Below, piece by piece: positions 54,386-63,334 of a DNA stretch of 64,000 bases (position 1 is the first letter of the stretch; each line of letters opens with the position of its first letter). The translations under genes and the position numbers were made by a program. The DNA lies in the NCBI RefSeq assembly GCF_001957125.1, contig NZ_MPHJ01000007.1, forward strand, positions 186,001 to 250,000, in the 5' to 3' direction. The stretch comes from Shewanella sp. UCD-KL12 (GTDB taxonomy: Bacteria; Pseudomonadota; Gammaproteobacteria; Enterobacterales; Shewanellaceae). Under the pieces are notes generated by a model. That model saw nothing but the letters and a program-made list of their open reading frames with translations, had not been told where the DNA came from and ran no database searches.

Positions 54386-55588
54386 ATGCGTCGAAATCTG
54401 TTACCCATTTTAATGTCTTTGGTGGTCTTAAGCCCGCTTGCCATCGACATCTATCTCCCTTCTATGCCTACGATGGCGACAGAGTTTTCTGTTTCAATGA
54501 GTGAAGTTCAGTCAACACTCGTACTGTTTCTTTTTGCTATGGGTGTAGGTCAGATCTTGATTGGCCCACTTGCAGATCGCTATGGTCGACGACCTGTTGC
54601 GATAGGTGGCGTACTACTTTATATGCTGAGTAGTTTGTTTGCTGCCGTTGCCATGGAGTTTCATTGGTTACAGCTGGCGAGAGTACTACAAGGTTTAGCA
54701 GCGTGCTCGACCTCGATTGTGGTATTTAGTGCGGTACGTGACTGCTTTTCTCCAAAAGAAGGTGCGCGTTACTACAGTTACCTTAATGGAGTGATCTGTG
54801 TTATTCCTGCGTTAGCTCCAACACTAGGTGGCTTATTAGCGCTACAGTTTGGCTGGCGCTCGACCTTTATTTTTATGACGTTATACGCAATTGTAATGAT
54901 GCTAGTCGTCGGTTATCGATTACCAGAGACTCGCCCTAAGAATACAGTAACGACAGGGCCTTTATACCGTTGGGCTCGTTATAAGCCTGTGTTAGTTGAG
55001 CCACACTTTATGTTTTATGCCATCTGCTGTATGGCTGGCATGGCTGCGATTTTGAGCTATGTTTCATATGCACCAGTATGGATTATTGACACTTTAGGTA
55101 TGTCAGAGCTGACCTTTAGCGGGTTATTCGGCCTAAATGCAGCAGTGAATATCGCAGCGTGTTTTCTTGCTCCTATGGTTATCTCTAAGCTTGGAAATCG
55201 TCCAACGGTTATCTTGGCACTGATAACTATGCTGGTATCGGCGCTACTACAGGTGCTTGTGCAAGTGTTGGGGCCACAAACAGGCTTAGCGGCAGCCCTG
55301 AGCTTCATGTTCCCTATGATGTTGCTTTGCGTCGGATTTGCACTTTTACTTGGCCCTGCGACGAGTATGGCATTGTCAGCATTTGGTGAGCGTGCAGGTA
55401 CTGCAACCGCTATGCTAGGTTGCATTCAAATGAGCGGTGCATCCTTGCTCGCAGGTCTAGTACAGCAGACCAGTTTAACAGCGCCTTATGCGGTAGCACT
55501 TGTGATGGGGGGGTTAGCGATATCATTACTGTCTATGATGGCAATGTCTCGTTTAGACCACTGGCATCAAGAGCAACATGCGCATTAA
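54386..55588 (+). CDS. Bcr/CflA-type drug efflux MFS transporter
   Basis: 400 residues, 12 TM helices. Motif A for the family is QILIGPLADRYGRRPVAIGG; the start LSPLAIDIYLPSMPTMATEF is characteristic of Bcr/CflA (DHA1) exporters. It expels drugs such as bicyclomycin-type compounds or related metabolites by proton antiport; the true substrate is unknown. ATG 54365 is upstream, but AGAGA-like text precedes ATG 54386, so the shorter start is preferred tentatively. Divergent from its probable LysR regulator, with a terminator after it. Confidence 0.9.
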   Translation: MRRNLLPILMSLVVLSPLAIDIYLPSMPTMATEFSVSMSEVQSTLVLFLFAMGVGQILIGPLADRYGRRPVAIGGVLLYMLSSLFAAVAMEFHWLQLARVLQGLAACSTSIVVFSAVRDCFSPKEGARYYSYLNGVICVIPALAPTLGGLLALQFGWRSTFIFMTLYAIVMMLVVGYRLPETRPKNTVTTGPLYRWARYKPVLVEPHFMFYAICCMAGMAAILSYVSYAPVWIIDTLGMSELTFSGLFGLNAAVNIAACFLAPMVISKLGNRPTVILALITMLVSALLQVLVQVLGPQTGLAAALSFMFPMMLLCVGFALLLGPATSMALSAFGERAGTATAMLGCIQMSGASLLAGLVQQTSLTAPYAVALVMGGLAISLLSMMAMSRLDHWHQEQHAH

Positions 55589-55661
55589 CACGAGTCGTTA
55601 GACTTTAGTTGCTAGAGCCTAGATGTTAGACGATAACTGATTATTTTAAGCAACACCCTTT

Positions 55662-55697
55662 GCCCGCCAACTGCTAACCACAGTAGCGGGCTTTTTT
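55662..55697 (+). terminator. Intrinsic terminator after the MFS gene
   Basis: GCCCGC (55662-55667) pairs with GCGGGC (55686-55691), with CTG/CAG pairing within the loop, followed by six T. Confidence 0.85.
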
Positions 55698-55737
55698 ATA
55701 CATGGCCCTGCTTACTTACAAGAGGTGTTCCAGTCAT

Positions 55738-55815
55738 TTATTGCCATTCCCACCTTCCATGGCAGTCAGAGGTATTTATCCTCGGATGCCAAAGATGGCA
55801 TGCGAGGAAGGTATC
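55738..55815. repeat. Possible degraded dispersed repeat
   Basis: CCTTCCATGGCAG ... GAGGTATTTATCCTCGG ... ATGCCAAAGATGGCAT (hairpin) ... GAGGAAGG lies between the terminator and the convergent porin end. Its style, with a TTTATCC core between purine-rich arms, recalls the sequence after cymA (CATTTATCCCTGAAGGGC), but the match is partial. Confidence 0.25.
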
Positions 55816-55820
55816 AGTAG

Positions 55821-56792
55821 TTAAAAGCGTCCATTGATCGATGCGCCAATCAAGAAGCCATCTGGGGTATTATCTTCATCTGAACCAAAAAGTTTTACGG
55901 CATTAAAATTAGCGGAAAAATGTTGAGATATCTGCCACCAATAGGCTGTTTTCAAACCATAAAAACTATCGCTATGTGACATTTTTGTATGCCATTCAAG
56001 ATCGCCCGTTGCGATATATTCAGCGTCTATATCTAACCATTGGTAGTTTGCGCCAATGGACCATGAACGATTTATATACCAGTCTAAGTTAATTACCGCC
56101 GTATTGACTGTGTTATTTGAGAGGTTTGTGGTGTTAGAGACACCACTCGATATTGAAATATAGTCAAGTTTTTCCTGGCTTAGCCTGGCCGATAGATCGA
56201 TGCCTGAAAGTGTGTTCAATGCAAAGAAGTGGCGATATTCGACACCATAACTATCTACAGATTGTTCCATAGATAGTTGATAAAACTCACGATCTATTTC
56301 TTCAGATTGTTCACTGTTACTGTAGAAGGCACTGAGGGAAGCGCTATTATTAATGTAGTACCCGGCATTGATGGTGTACGTATCGCTATCTTGGTCATAA
56401 GTTGCACTTTGTTGTTCTGGGCTTACGTGTTGGTAGGCTAGCCCTAAAAACCAGTTAGAGTCGAAAACATAGGTGCCATCAATACTGTAGCTATCTGTAT
56501 CAAAATCACCTCCAATGCCACGGTATTCGGTATTCATTAAGCTATATTGTGCGCCCATGTTGGAGCTTTGAGCCATAAAAGTATTGAGCGCATAGGGGCT
56601 TTGTTCACTGTCGACTTTATCGAAATAGTAACGATAGTCTAGTTGCCAGAGCGAAGTGCCATCGTCTCCAGTATCTGTAACGTAAGTGAGGTTAGCCTCA
56701 TGTTGGAAGCTATTTAAAATCTGTTGCTCTTCAGCTTTAATGTAAGGGGAAAGTGTGAGCAGAATAGCGATGCTTAAGCTTGACTTTTTCAT
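55821..56792 (-). CDS. Putative outer-membrane porin-like beta-barrel
   Basis: 323 residues: signal peptide (SLSIAILLTLSPYIKA), then alternating strands with many aromatic belts and a final IGASINGRF that ends in Phe, as needed for BAM recognition. It resembles putative porins of Shewanella and Vibrio with 14-16 strands. Substrate unknown. The frame extends to 56822, but AAGGAAG lies 4 bases before ATG 56792, so the shorter start is used. Confidence 0.8.
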   Translation of the reverse strand: MKKSSLSIAILLTLSPYIKAEEQQILNSFQHEANLTYVTDTGDDGTSLWQLDYRYYFDKVDSEQSPYALNTFMAQSSNMGAQYSLMNTEYRGIGGDFDTDSYSIDGTYVFDSNWFLGLAYQHVSPEQQSATYDQDSDTYTINAGYYINNSASLSAFYSNSEQSEEIDREFYQLSMEQSVDSYGVEYRHFFALNTLSGIDLSARLSQEKLDYISISSGVSNTTNLSNNTVNTAVINLDWYINRSWSIGANYQWLDIDAEYIATGDLEWHTKMSHSDSFYGLKTAYWWQISQHFSANFNAVKLFGSDEDNTPDGFLIGASINGRF

Positions 56793-57042
56793 GTTACTTC
56801 CTTGTATATACTGGTTTTTCACGGCTTGTACTTCGAGAGAGTATTCTTCATCTAAATGAATAACATCTCGAAAATAGTTAATAAAAATAGTCCCTTAAAA
56901 TTCACTTCAAAGTACTTCCGTACCTCTTAATGAATATACAAATGTAATAAAGCTGGGTGAGAGTGTAAATAATTTGCTTGATACAGTTTGTATCTGATGT
57001 CGGTTACAATACTTTACCCACAGTTTGAAAATTGAGAGCTTT

Positions 57043-57639
57043 GTGACGCGTCCTAGTTGCCCAAAATGTCATTACCCTTTGAAGGCTTGTCTTTGTAAAA
57101 GTATCGAGCAGATTGAGGTGATGACAGAGATTATTGTATTGCAAGATCCTAGTGAAGTGGGTCATGCAAAAAATAGCGTCCGTTTACTCTCTCTGGTTAT
57201 TCCCCGTACTCAAGTTATTGTTGGTGAGGGGCCTGATGATTTTGCTCAGTTGCAACAATACTTAGAGGCAAGTAAAAAGCCTGTGTTCCTTGTTTACCCC
57301 TCAGATGAAAGTCAAAATGCAGCTGAGGTAGACTTCGCAGAAGATGTGATTATTTTATTGTTGGATGGCACATGGCGAAAAGCCTATAAGCTTTTACAGC
57401 TAAACCCTTGGTTACAGAAGTACCCTGCGCTGCATTTAGATTTAGAGTCTGCGTCTAACTACACCATCAGGAAGGCAAGTCGAAGTGATAGTTTATCAAC
57501 TCTCGAAGCTGCTGCCATGATGCTTAAGGCAATTGAGCCAAGTGTTGAAGTGACACCGTTAACAAAGGCATTAGGCGCCATGGTTGAACAGCGTTTAAAC
57601 TCAATGCCTGCAGAGATTAGAAAGCGTTATAAAAAATGA
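57043..57639 (+). CDS. DTW-domain tRNA-uridine aminocarboxypropyltransferase (TapT/YfiP-like)
   Basis: 198 residues. N-terminal zinc-type cysteines CPKCHYPLKACLC precede the SPOUT-like DTW core with LLLDGTWRKAYKLL (the DxTW motif) and the SNYTIRKASRSDSLSTLEAA helix. The family adds the acp group from SAM to uridine in tRNA (acp3U47 in E. coli by TapT/YfiP). GTG 57043 has GAGAG well spaced, whereas TTG 57025 has no site, so the former is chosen. Monocistronic. Confidence 0.85.
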   Translation: MTRPSCPKCHYPLKACLCKSIEQIEVMTEIIVLQDPSEVGHAKNSVRLLSLVIPRTQVIVGEGPDDFAQLQQYLEASKKPVFLVYPSDESQNAAEVDFAEDVIILLLDGTWRKAYKLLQLNPWLQKYPALHLDLESASNYTIRKASRSDSLSTLEAAAMMLKAIEPSVEVTPLTKALGAMVEQRLNSMPAEIRKRYKK

Positions 57640-57936
57640 TATTTTCATAACGTTAATTATGTTTTTTGATGTAGGTAGAAACGGCTCAATCTAAAGGGAA
57701 CTGTTTTTTGTGACATATATCAGTGAGCGCTGAATAAAACCGTAAATTGATCACGCTTATTTATGATTAGATGAGGTCTAATGTATTCGAATCATCTGTA
57801 CTACAGGTGGTGTGAAGGCTGCGTCGGTGTGCTGTCCATGCAGGGAGGCAGTGCGCGCGTCATTAACTGGCTGCGGATGTCGGCGCAGCTTTCACTCTCT
57901 TATTTTTCAGTCCGTATGACTGATGTTTTGTTGCTA
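57640..57936. other. 297-bp gene-free region with a GC-rich patch
   Basis: Contains a GC-rich stretch (about 57810-57890) unlike its AT-rich surroundings, with the hairpin GCTGCG-GATGTCGG-CGCAGC. A 61-codon frame at 57781 overlaps the end of the c-di-GMP gene and looks spurious. The patch may be a remnant of a repeat element. Confidence 0.35.
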
Positions 57937-60051
57937 CTACTCATCGATAGCAATGAAGCTCTCTGAGGTAAAGCTATCTGCAGCTTTAGGGTGACCAAAG
58001 AAGTATCCTTGACCAAAGCCTTTCCCCATCTTTTCTAAGATCTCTTTCTGCTGCTGTGTTTCGATCCCTTCTACGACAAAACTAATATCTAAAGCTTGAG
58101 CGAGTTGTATCATTGCCTGGCAAAGTAGCTTCCCCTGTGGCTCACTTAAGCGCTTAGCAAAGCCTGCATCAATTTTTAAGCTATCTATGGGCAAGCTTCC
58201 AAGCTTGCTTAATGAGGATAAGCCTGCCCCGAAGTCATCAATAGCAATACTCACGCCTAACGCTTTGAGATGGCTTAGGGTTTTTTTAACTCTCTTAGGC
58301 TGCCTTAATAGTGCTGACTCGGTGATCTCTAATACTAGCGCGTCGGCGGGCAGCTGACTGATCTCTAAAGCTTGATTAACATGGAGAGAAAAGTCTGGAT
58401 GCTCTAGTTGCATAGGTGAAACATTAACGCATACTTTGAGATCTGGAGCGTGTTCGTGCCGCCATTGGGCGACCTGCTGACAAGCTTGCTTCAATACCCA
58501 AGGGCCAATTGAGATAAGTAGCCCCGTTTCTTCAAGCAAAGGAACAAAATCGGTCGCATTAACCACTTCGCCATCGCTCTTTTGCCAGCGTAATAGGGCT
58601 TCTGCACCAATAACGGTATTACACTCTAAATTGACGATGACTTGATAAGCGAGTTTGAACTGCTTGAGACTGTGAGCATGGCGTAGCTCACTAAGTAAAG
58701 TGAGTTTCTTTTCAGCTTCTTCGTGCATCGAAGTATTATAAAAAAGTACATGCTGTGGGCTTTTCTTCGCGCTATACATGGCTGTGTCGGCTAAGCTGAG
58801 CAATTTACTCGCTTGGTTACTGTGCTCTGGAAATAACGCGATACCGATACTGGTTCCTAAGTATAACTTTTGGTCATCAATCTCAAATGGGGCCTCAAAC
58901 AGGGTCATAATTTGCTGAGAAAATGCCTCAACTTCGCTTTTATCCTGGCAGCCTTTTATTACTAAGGTGAACTCATCTCCACCGAGCCGAGCAATTTCTG
59001 CTTTTTCGATACAGCTGGCTTCTAATCGCGCTGAAACAAGTTGCAGTACCTTATCCCCAGTCGCATGACCGAAGCAGTCATTAATGTTTTTGAAGCCATT
59101 AAGATCAAGAAACATTAACGCGCCCATTTGGGCTGGGTTATCTTTAACTTCTTGCAGTGCTTGGTTAAGAAGCAGCTTAAGGTGGTATCGATTCGGCAAG
59201 CCTGTCAGAGTATCGTACATGGCTTGTTCAGTGAGTTTGGCTTCTAGCTTCTTCTTACTACTGATGTCACTAAAAATAGTGACGTAGTAAGTGTGGTTAT
59301 CAGCAATCAGTTTGCGGCAACTTTTCCATGCTGGGAACTCTGAACCATCAGATCTTTGCTTCCAAACCTCACCTTGCCAGCTACCTCGCTCCTCGAGTGC
59401 GCTATTGTACTCTTGTTCTTCTAGTGCTGTATGTTTGCGTAGGTCAATAAGATCGATACTTTTATGCAGTAGTTGATCGGCACTATAGCCACAGATCCGC
59501 GACATTGCTTTATTGACTGCGATGATATTATGTTTGGCATCGGTAATATAAACCGCTTCAGCACTGTCCTCTAATGTCATCGACATCAATTGGCTAGGTA
59601 AGCTGCTAAATCCATTATCTGTGCTAGCTCTGGCTCTTGTTCGTCTATTTGCTGCCACAAATTGAGCGACAACTACGGGGTGCCCATCAAGATTAAAAGG
59701 GAACAGAGAGACTTTAGTGGGTAGCTCTTTACCCTGCTGGCTTAAATGAAGCCAATCAAACTCTATGACATCACCCATTAAGGCTTTTTGAATTAGCTCT
59801 TGTGAGTATTCAACACTATTGTGCCCAGAAGATTGGATTCGAGGGGATATATCATAGGGGGTGGCGTTTAGTAGGTGTTCCGGTTGTGCTTGAAAATAGC
59901 TTAGGGCAGTTGGGCTAGCTTCAATAAAGTGGTAATTCTTAATGATAGCAATAGGGGAAACGTCAGTTTCTTCTAGCCAAGACTCAAGCTTTTCAGACAA
60001 GCTAGGCCTATCTGAAGTCAGCTTAGATAATAGATAAGACCAATGGCCCAT
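57937..60051 (-). CDS. PAS-PAS-GGDEF-EAL c-di-GMP enzyme
   Basis: 704 residues, no TM. Two PAS-type sensor segments (about residues 35-145 and 160-275; the second has YITDAKHNIIAVNKAMSRIC and ends with the PAC text FPAWKSCRKLIADNHTYYVT). A GGDEF domain follows with intact RLGGDEFTLVIKG and then an EAL domain with EALLRW, ITESALLR and IDDFGAGLSSL. It can both make and break c-di-GMP; bifunctional proteins of this layout often act mainly as phosphodiesterases. An upstream ATG (60087) has no ribosome site, but AAGGGAG lies 7 bases before ATG 60051. It is divergent from the CSS-EAL gene. Confidence 0.93.
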   Translation of the reverse strand: MGHWSYLLSKLTSDRPSLSEKLESWLEETDVSPIAIIKNYHFIEASPTALSYFQAQPEHLLNATPYDISPRIQSSGHNSVEYSQELIQKALMGDVIEFDWLHLSQQGKELPTKVSLFPFNLDGHPVVVAQFVAANRRTRARASTDNGFSSLPSQLMSMTLEDSAEAVYITDAKHNIIAVNKAMSRICGYSADQLLHKSIDLIDLRKHTALEEQEYNSALEERGSWQGEVWKQRSDGSEFPAWKSCRKLIADNHTYYVTIFSDISSKKKLEAKLTEQAMYDTLTGLPNRYHLKLLLNQALQEVKDNPAQMGALMFLDLNGFKNINDCFGHATGDKVLQLVSARLEASCIEKAEIARLGGDEFTLVIKGCQDKSEVEAFSQQIMTLFEAPFEIDDQKLYLGTSIGIALFPEHSNQASKLLSLADTAMYSAKKSPQHVLFYNTSMHEEAEKKLTLLSELRHAHSLKQFKLAYQVIVNLECNTVIGAEALLRWQKSDGEVVNATDFVPLLEETGLLISIGPWVLKQACQQVAQWRHEHAPDLKVCVNVSPMQLEHPDFSLHVNQALEISQLPADALVLEITESALLRQPKRVKKTLSHLKALGVSIAIDDFGAGLSSLSKLGSLPIDSLKIDAGFAKRLSEPQGKLLCQAMIQLAQALDISFVVEGIETQQQKEILEKMGKGFGQGYFFGHPKAADSFTSESFIAIDE

Positions 60052-60349
60052 TCCTATACTCCCTTGTCCCATATCACTGAAATCCATTAAGGTGTGAAAT
60101 TAGTTAAAAATGCATTATATCTATTAGTACAAGATTACAGCAGAGTTAAAAGTAACCTTATTTCAACCTTTACTCAAACCCGAAGTTTGTTTTTGTAATA
60201 TATAACCGATATTTAGCTAATTTTTATCTGCACATTATCACTCATGTAGGGTTAAAATATCGCCTTTGTTCTGAGCTGTCCTCTGGGGAGGGGTTTGTGA
60301 GTATTGCCACTAAAGAAGTTATTGATTTAGTTGATGGACATTACTGACT

Positions 60350-61945
60350 ATGCAATTTAGAAAGGTATCTTCCTGGGGACTGTTTTCTCTTTTAGTGGTA
60401 TTTATCGCTGTTATCACCTCATATTCTTATGCGTATTGGCAAGTATCAAAAGAAGTTAAATCTGATTCAAAACAGCTGCTTAGTTATATTGAACATAAGC
60501 TGCATGTGGCAGGCCTTAGTTTACAAAAGCTCAATGAAGTCGAGTTCGATGGTTGTGACTATGAAGGACAGGAAACGCTAGAGGAGTTTTTGTTCGATCA
60601 TTTAGGTGCTGGGTTATTCCTGATAAGGCATAGAGATTCAGATCCTTGGACCTACTGCTCCGTAGTTGGGAATATCAAAGTATCTCAATTAGATAGGACC
60701 TTTGAAAATATTATCTATCTGGATAAGAAAAAGAACCGTGCCATTAGCTTTATGGGATATGACTGGCAAGGACTCGCTAAGCGAGATCTGTTTTTAACCT
60801 TAGAAACCAGAGAGCGAATTAATGTTGTGCGTATCGCACTAGAGGATAGCTACTCTTTCTTTGAGGACGACTGTACGGACTGCCGAAATGTGGAAGTTCG
60901 GCTATCTAATGACGACCTTATCTTTAAGGTGGGAGGCTTAAAAGACCGTATACTGAGTTCTGAAAGAGTCATAAGTGATAAGTTCCCATTTTATATCGAT
61001 GCCGTGGTCGGTAGACAAAGAGTGAGAAGCCTGGCGCTGTCATCATTGATGTTTACGACACCAATCTCAATCATGTTGAGTTTATTGTGTTTCTATATCA
61101 TCAGTTTGATTAGGAAGCAGCATAACTCTTTAGATTACCAACTTCTGCAAGCGGTTCAACACGGTGAGATGGTTGCTTTCTATCAGCCTGTTATCGATGC
61201 TAAAACCGGGTTTATTTCAGGGGCTGAAGCGCTTGTGCGTTGGGTTAAGCCTGATGGAAGTATAGAGTCCCCAGCGTTATTTATTCAGACATTAGAGGAG
61301 AGTGACTTGATCAACGAAGTTACACTCCAGCTACTGAAAAATATCCCCATAGATCTTGCTGAGGTTTTACATTCATCAACAAGCTTTCGTTGTAGCATAA
61401 ACTTGGTTCCGCAACATCTAGAAGAGTCAACTTTTGCTGAGCAGTTAACTGAGCTGACCAATCAGGGCTTCCCCTCTCATCAGCTGGCTATAGAGATCAC
61501 TGAGCGTCTGCCGTTGAAAAACCTTGCAGAGGCGAGAAGCAATATTGAAAAGATGAAGGCGCTCGGAGTTTGCGTTGAACTTGATGACGCCGGAACTGGA
61601 TATGGGGGGGCCTCATATTTGCAAGAGTTAAGCATAGATGTGATGAAGATTGATAAGATCTTTATTGATACCTTAACGCTGTCACCTAATCGAACTCAAG
61701 TACTGGATGCTTATATCCAGATGGCAAAATCTTTAGGGCTGCAGATCATTGCTGAAGGTGTAGAGGATGAGGCGCAATCCATGTCATTACAGGGGAAAGG
61801 CGTACAGTTGCAGCAAGGATATCTATTCTCAAAACCCCTGCCAGCGGCTGAGTTTATCGAGTTTTGGTTGCAAAGAAATGAGGTATGCCAAACTGGAGAA
61901 AGTATAAGGCCTCAAAGTGATGAACAGATAATAAAGGAGTGTTAG
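60350..61945 (+). CDS. CSS-domain EAL phosphodiesterase
   Basis: 531 residues: TM1 (WGLFSLLVVFIAVITSYSYA), a periplasmic CSS-type domain of about 200 residues with a YCSV motif and other cysteines (CDYEG, CTDCRN), TM2 (SLMFTTPISIMLSLLCFYII) and a cytoplasmic EAL domain. The EAL set is complete: AEALVRW, ITERLPL, LDDAGTGYGG and the late lysine/glutamate text (AEGVED). It hydrolyses c-di-GMP; in E. coli CSS-EAL proteins the redox state of the periplasmic cysteines tunes activity. The stop is directly adjacent to the ATG of the next gene. Confidence 0.92.
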   Translation: MQFRKVSSWGLFSLLVVFIAVITSYSYAYWQVSKEVKSDSKQLLSYIEHKLHVAGLSLQKLNEVEFDGCDYEGQETLEEFLFDHLGAGLFLIRHRDSDPWTYCSVVGNIKVSQLDRTFENIIYLDKKKNRAISFMGYDWQGLAKRDLFLTLETRERINVVRIALEDSYSFFEDDCTDCRNVEVRLSNDDLIFKVGGLKDRILSSERVISDKFPFYIDAVVGRQRVRSLALSSLMFTTPISIMLSLLCFYIISLIRKQHNSLDYQLLQAVQHGEMVAFYQPVIDAKTGFISGAEALVRWVKPDGSIESPALFIQTLEESDLINEVTLQLLKNIPIDLAEVLHSSTSFRCSINLVPQHLEESTFAEQLTELTNQGFPSHQLAIEITERLPLKNLAEARSNIEKMKALGVCVELDDAGTGYGGASYLQELSIDVMKIDKIFIDTLTLSPNRTQVLDAYIQMAKSLGLQIIAEGVEDEAQSMSLQGKGVQLQQGYLFSKPLPAAEFIEFWLQRNEVCQTGESIRPQSDEQIIKEC

Positions 61946-62308
61946 ATGAAAATGATAATAGGGAAGTTAGCGGGTAGCCATGGGCTAACCTTAGCAAGTT
62001 TAGTGTGTTTATTTTTGGCGGCAAACCTACAAGCTTCTGAGTATAAGAGTTTGACCCAGAAGGCTGATGAAGCGCGAGAAGAGTCTAAACAGGTTGAACA
62101 AGCGCAGCTTAAAAAGGCAAAAGAAGCGGCCAATGAGACTGAAGGCAGAGAGAAGAAGATCTATAAAAAGATGTTAGATAATGACTGGGAGTCAGAGCAA
62201 AAAGCTAAAGCTCAGCAGCAATTTAATGAGCGGGAGTCGAGAGAAGATAAATACCTCAGAGAGGCGAAAGAAGCTGCAGCAAAAGAGCGAAAAATCCCTA
62301 AACCATAA
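61946..62308 (+). CDS. Small periplasmic helical protein coupled to the EAL gene
   Basis: 120 residues with a signal peptide (LTLASLVCLFLAANLQA), then a very charged helical region rich in Lys, Glu and Ala (ADEAREESKQVEQAQLKKAK, ESREDKYLREAKEAAAKERK). It has heptad-like coiled-coil character and no cysteine in the mature part. The ATG follows the upstream stop with no gap (TAGATG), and AAAGGAG lies within the end of the EAL gene, so they are translated together. It may bind the periplasmic CSS domain; that is inference. No family is recognised. Confidence 0.7.
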   Translation: MKMIIGKLAGSHGLTLASLVCLFLAANLQASEYKSLTQKADEAREESKQVEQAQLKKAKEAANETEGREKKIYKKMLDNDWESEQKAKAQQQFNERESREDKYLREAKEAAAKERKIPKP

Positions 62309-62352
62309 GTGGGGAATTAGCCCTTTTTGATTAAGTCATCTGCTCAAATAAG

Positions 62353-63057
62353 CTATTGCAGCAAGTGATTAAGAATGACCTTTTGAACGAATAGCTCAGC
62401 CTCGCTTTGTGGACTATCGAGTTCGAAACCGTATTGGTTGTGTGTTTTATCACTTTCGACTTCAAGCACATTTCGTATTGTGACGGGTATTGATATGGTT
62501 TCCATTTCGGGCATGATTTTCACTTGTAAAAGGTTATTACCATCCTTGATTAACCTGTCTGTTTTCTTGCAGATAAAAGCACCGCCTTTAATTGAAATAT
62601 CTGTTAGATGCCCATGAGCTAAGGGTTTTGCTTCTGCACTTTCTCCTCCCTCTTTTAATGGCGCGGCTCTCATTGATGATTCAACCTTGATTGGGATTCT
62701 TGAGTGTTGTCTTAAAGCGACTTTTTGTAGCGCTTTGGGATAGTCGATAACTAGCCAACGTCCGGCGCTATTGAGCAATTTAGTGATATTACTTCTAAAT
62801 GCGAGCACAGTCGCTTCAGGCTCATCACTCTTAATGATCCGAATCACCACACTTTGCCCTTGAGTAATAAATTCAGTTGCATGTTGCCAGTTTTTGTCTG
62901 TTCCTAGGGCCAAAATGACAGATAATTGAGGGTCGACACCTATGACTCGGGTGCGTAGGCGAATGGCTTGTGTGGGGGTTGGGATCTGAATATTGACCTC
63001 AGTATTGCAGGCTATGCCATCTAAGTCAGAAAATTCGTAAGTCTGTGAGTCCGTCAC
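62353..63057 (-). CDS. PilZ-domain c-di-GMP receptor protein
   Basis: 234 residues. An N-terminal beta domain (about 1-115) of the YcgR-like type is followed by the PilZ domain. The c-di-GMP motifs are present: RQHSR (RxxxR) at about residue 117, and DISIKGG (D/N-x-S-x-x-G). It thus should bind c-di-GMP and modulate motility or surface functions. GTG 63057 is supported by GGAG upstream. It is in the same neighbourhood as two c-di-GMP turnover enzymes, on the opposite strand from the EAL gene. Confidence 0.88.
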   Translation of the reverse strand: MTDSQTYEFSDLDGIACNTEVNIQIPTPTQAIRLRTRVIGVDPQLSVILALGTDKNWQHATEFITQGQSVVIRIIKSDEPEATVLAFRSNITKLLNSAGRWLVIDYPKALQKVALRQHSRIPIKVESSMRAAPLKEGGESAEAKPLAHGHLTDISIKGGAFICKKTDRLIKDGNNLLQVKIMPEMETISIPVTIRNVLEVESDKTHNQYGFELDSPQSEAELFVQKVILNHLLQ

Positions 63058-63334
63058 TTAGCTCCGCTCCTTTTTTTACTAAACCATAGCACCAATATAA
63101 AGATTTAGCCTTTTATGGAATTGAAAGTTATCTCTATTTTTATTGCATTCCGTTACAACTCTAAATGGTAAATTGGCAGCTTTGACTTGATATTAATCTT
63201 GTTTTGTTTTTCTATAGTGACGCTTGATCTCATCTATCTAGGCTAGAGCATAGGTTTTAGTTGGTAGATGTTCACCACACATTAAATACCCATAGGTATA
63301 AACACACAGTCTGCTCATTTATAGGGAGCGCAAA

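Noticed and set aside
57781-57966. 61-codon frame in the gap before the PAS-GGDEF-EAL gene
   Set aside because: No ribosome-binding site, overlaps the end of the convergent real gene, unusual composition; more likely part of a GC-rich remnant.
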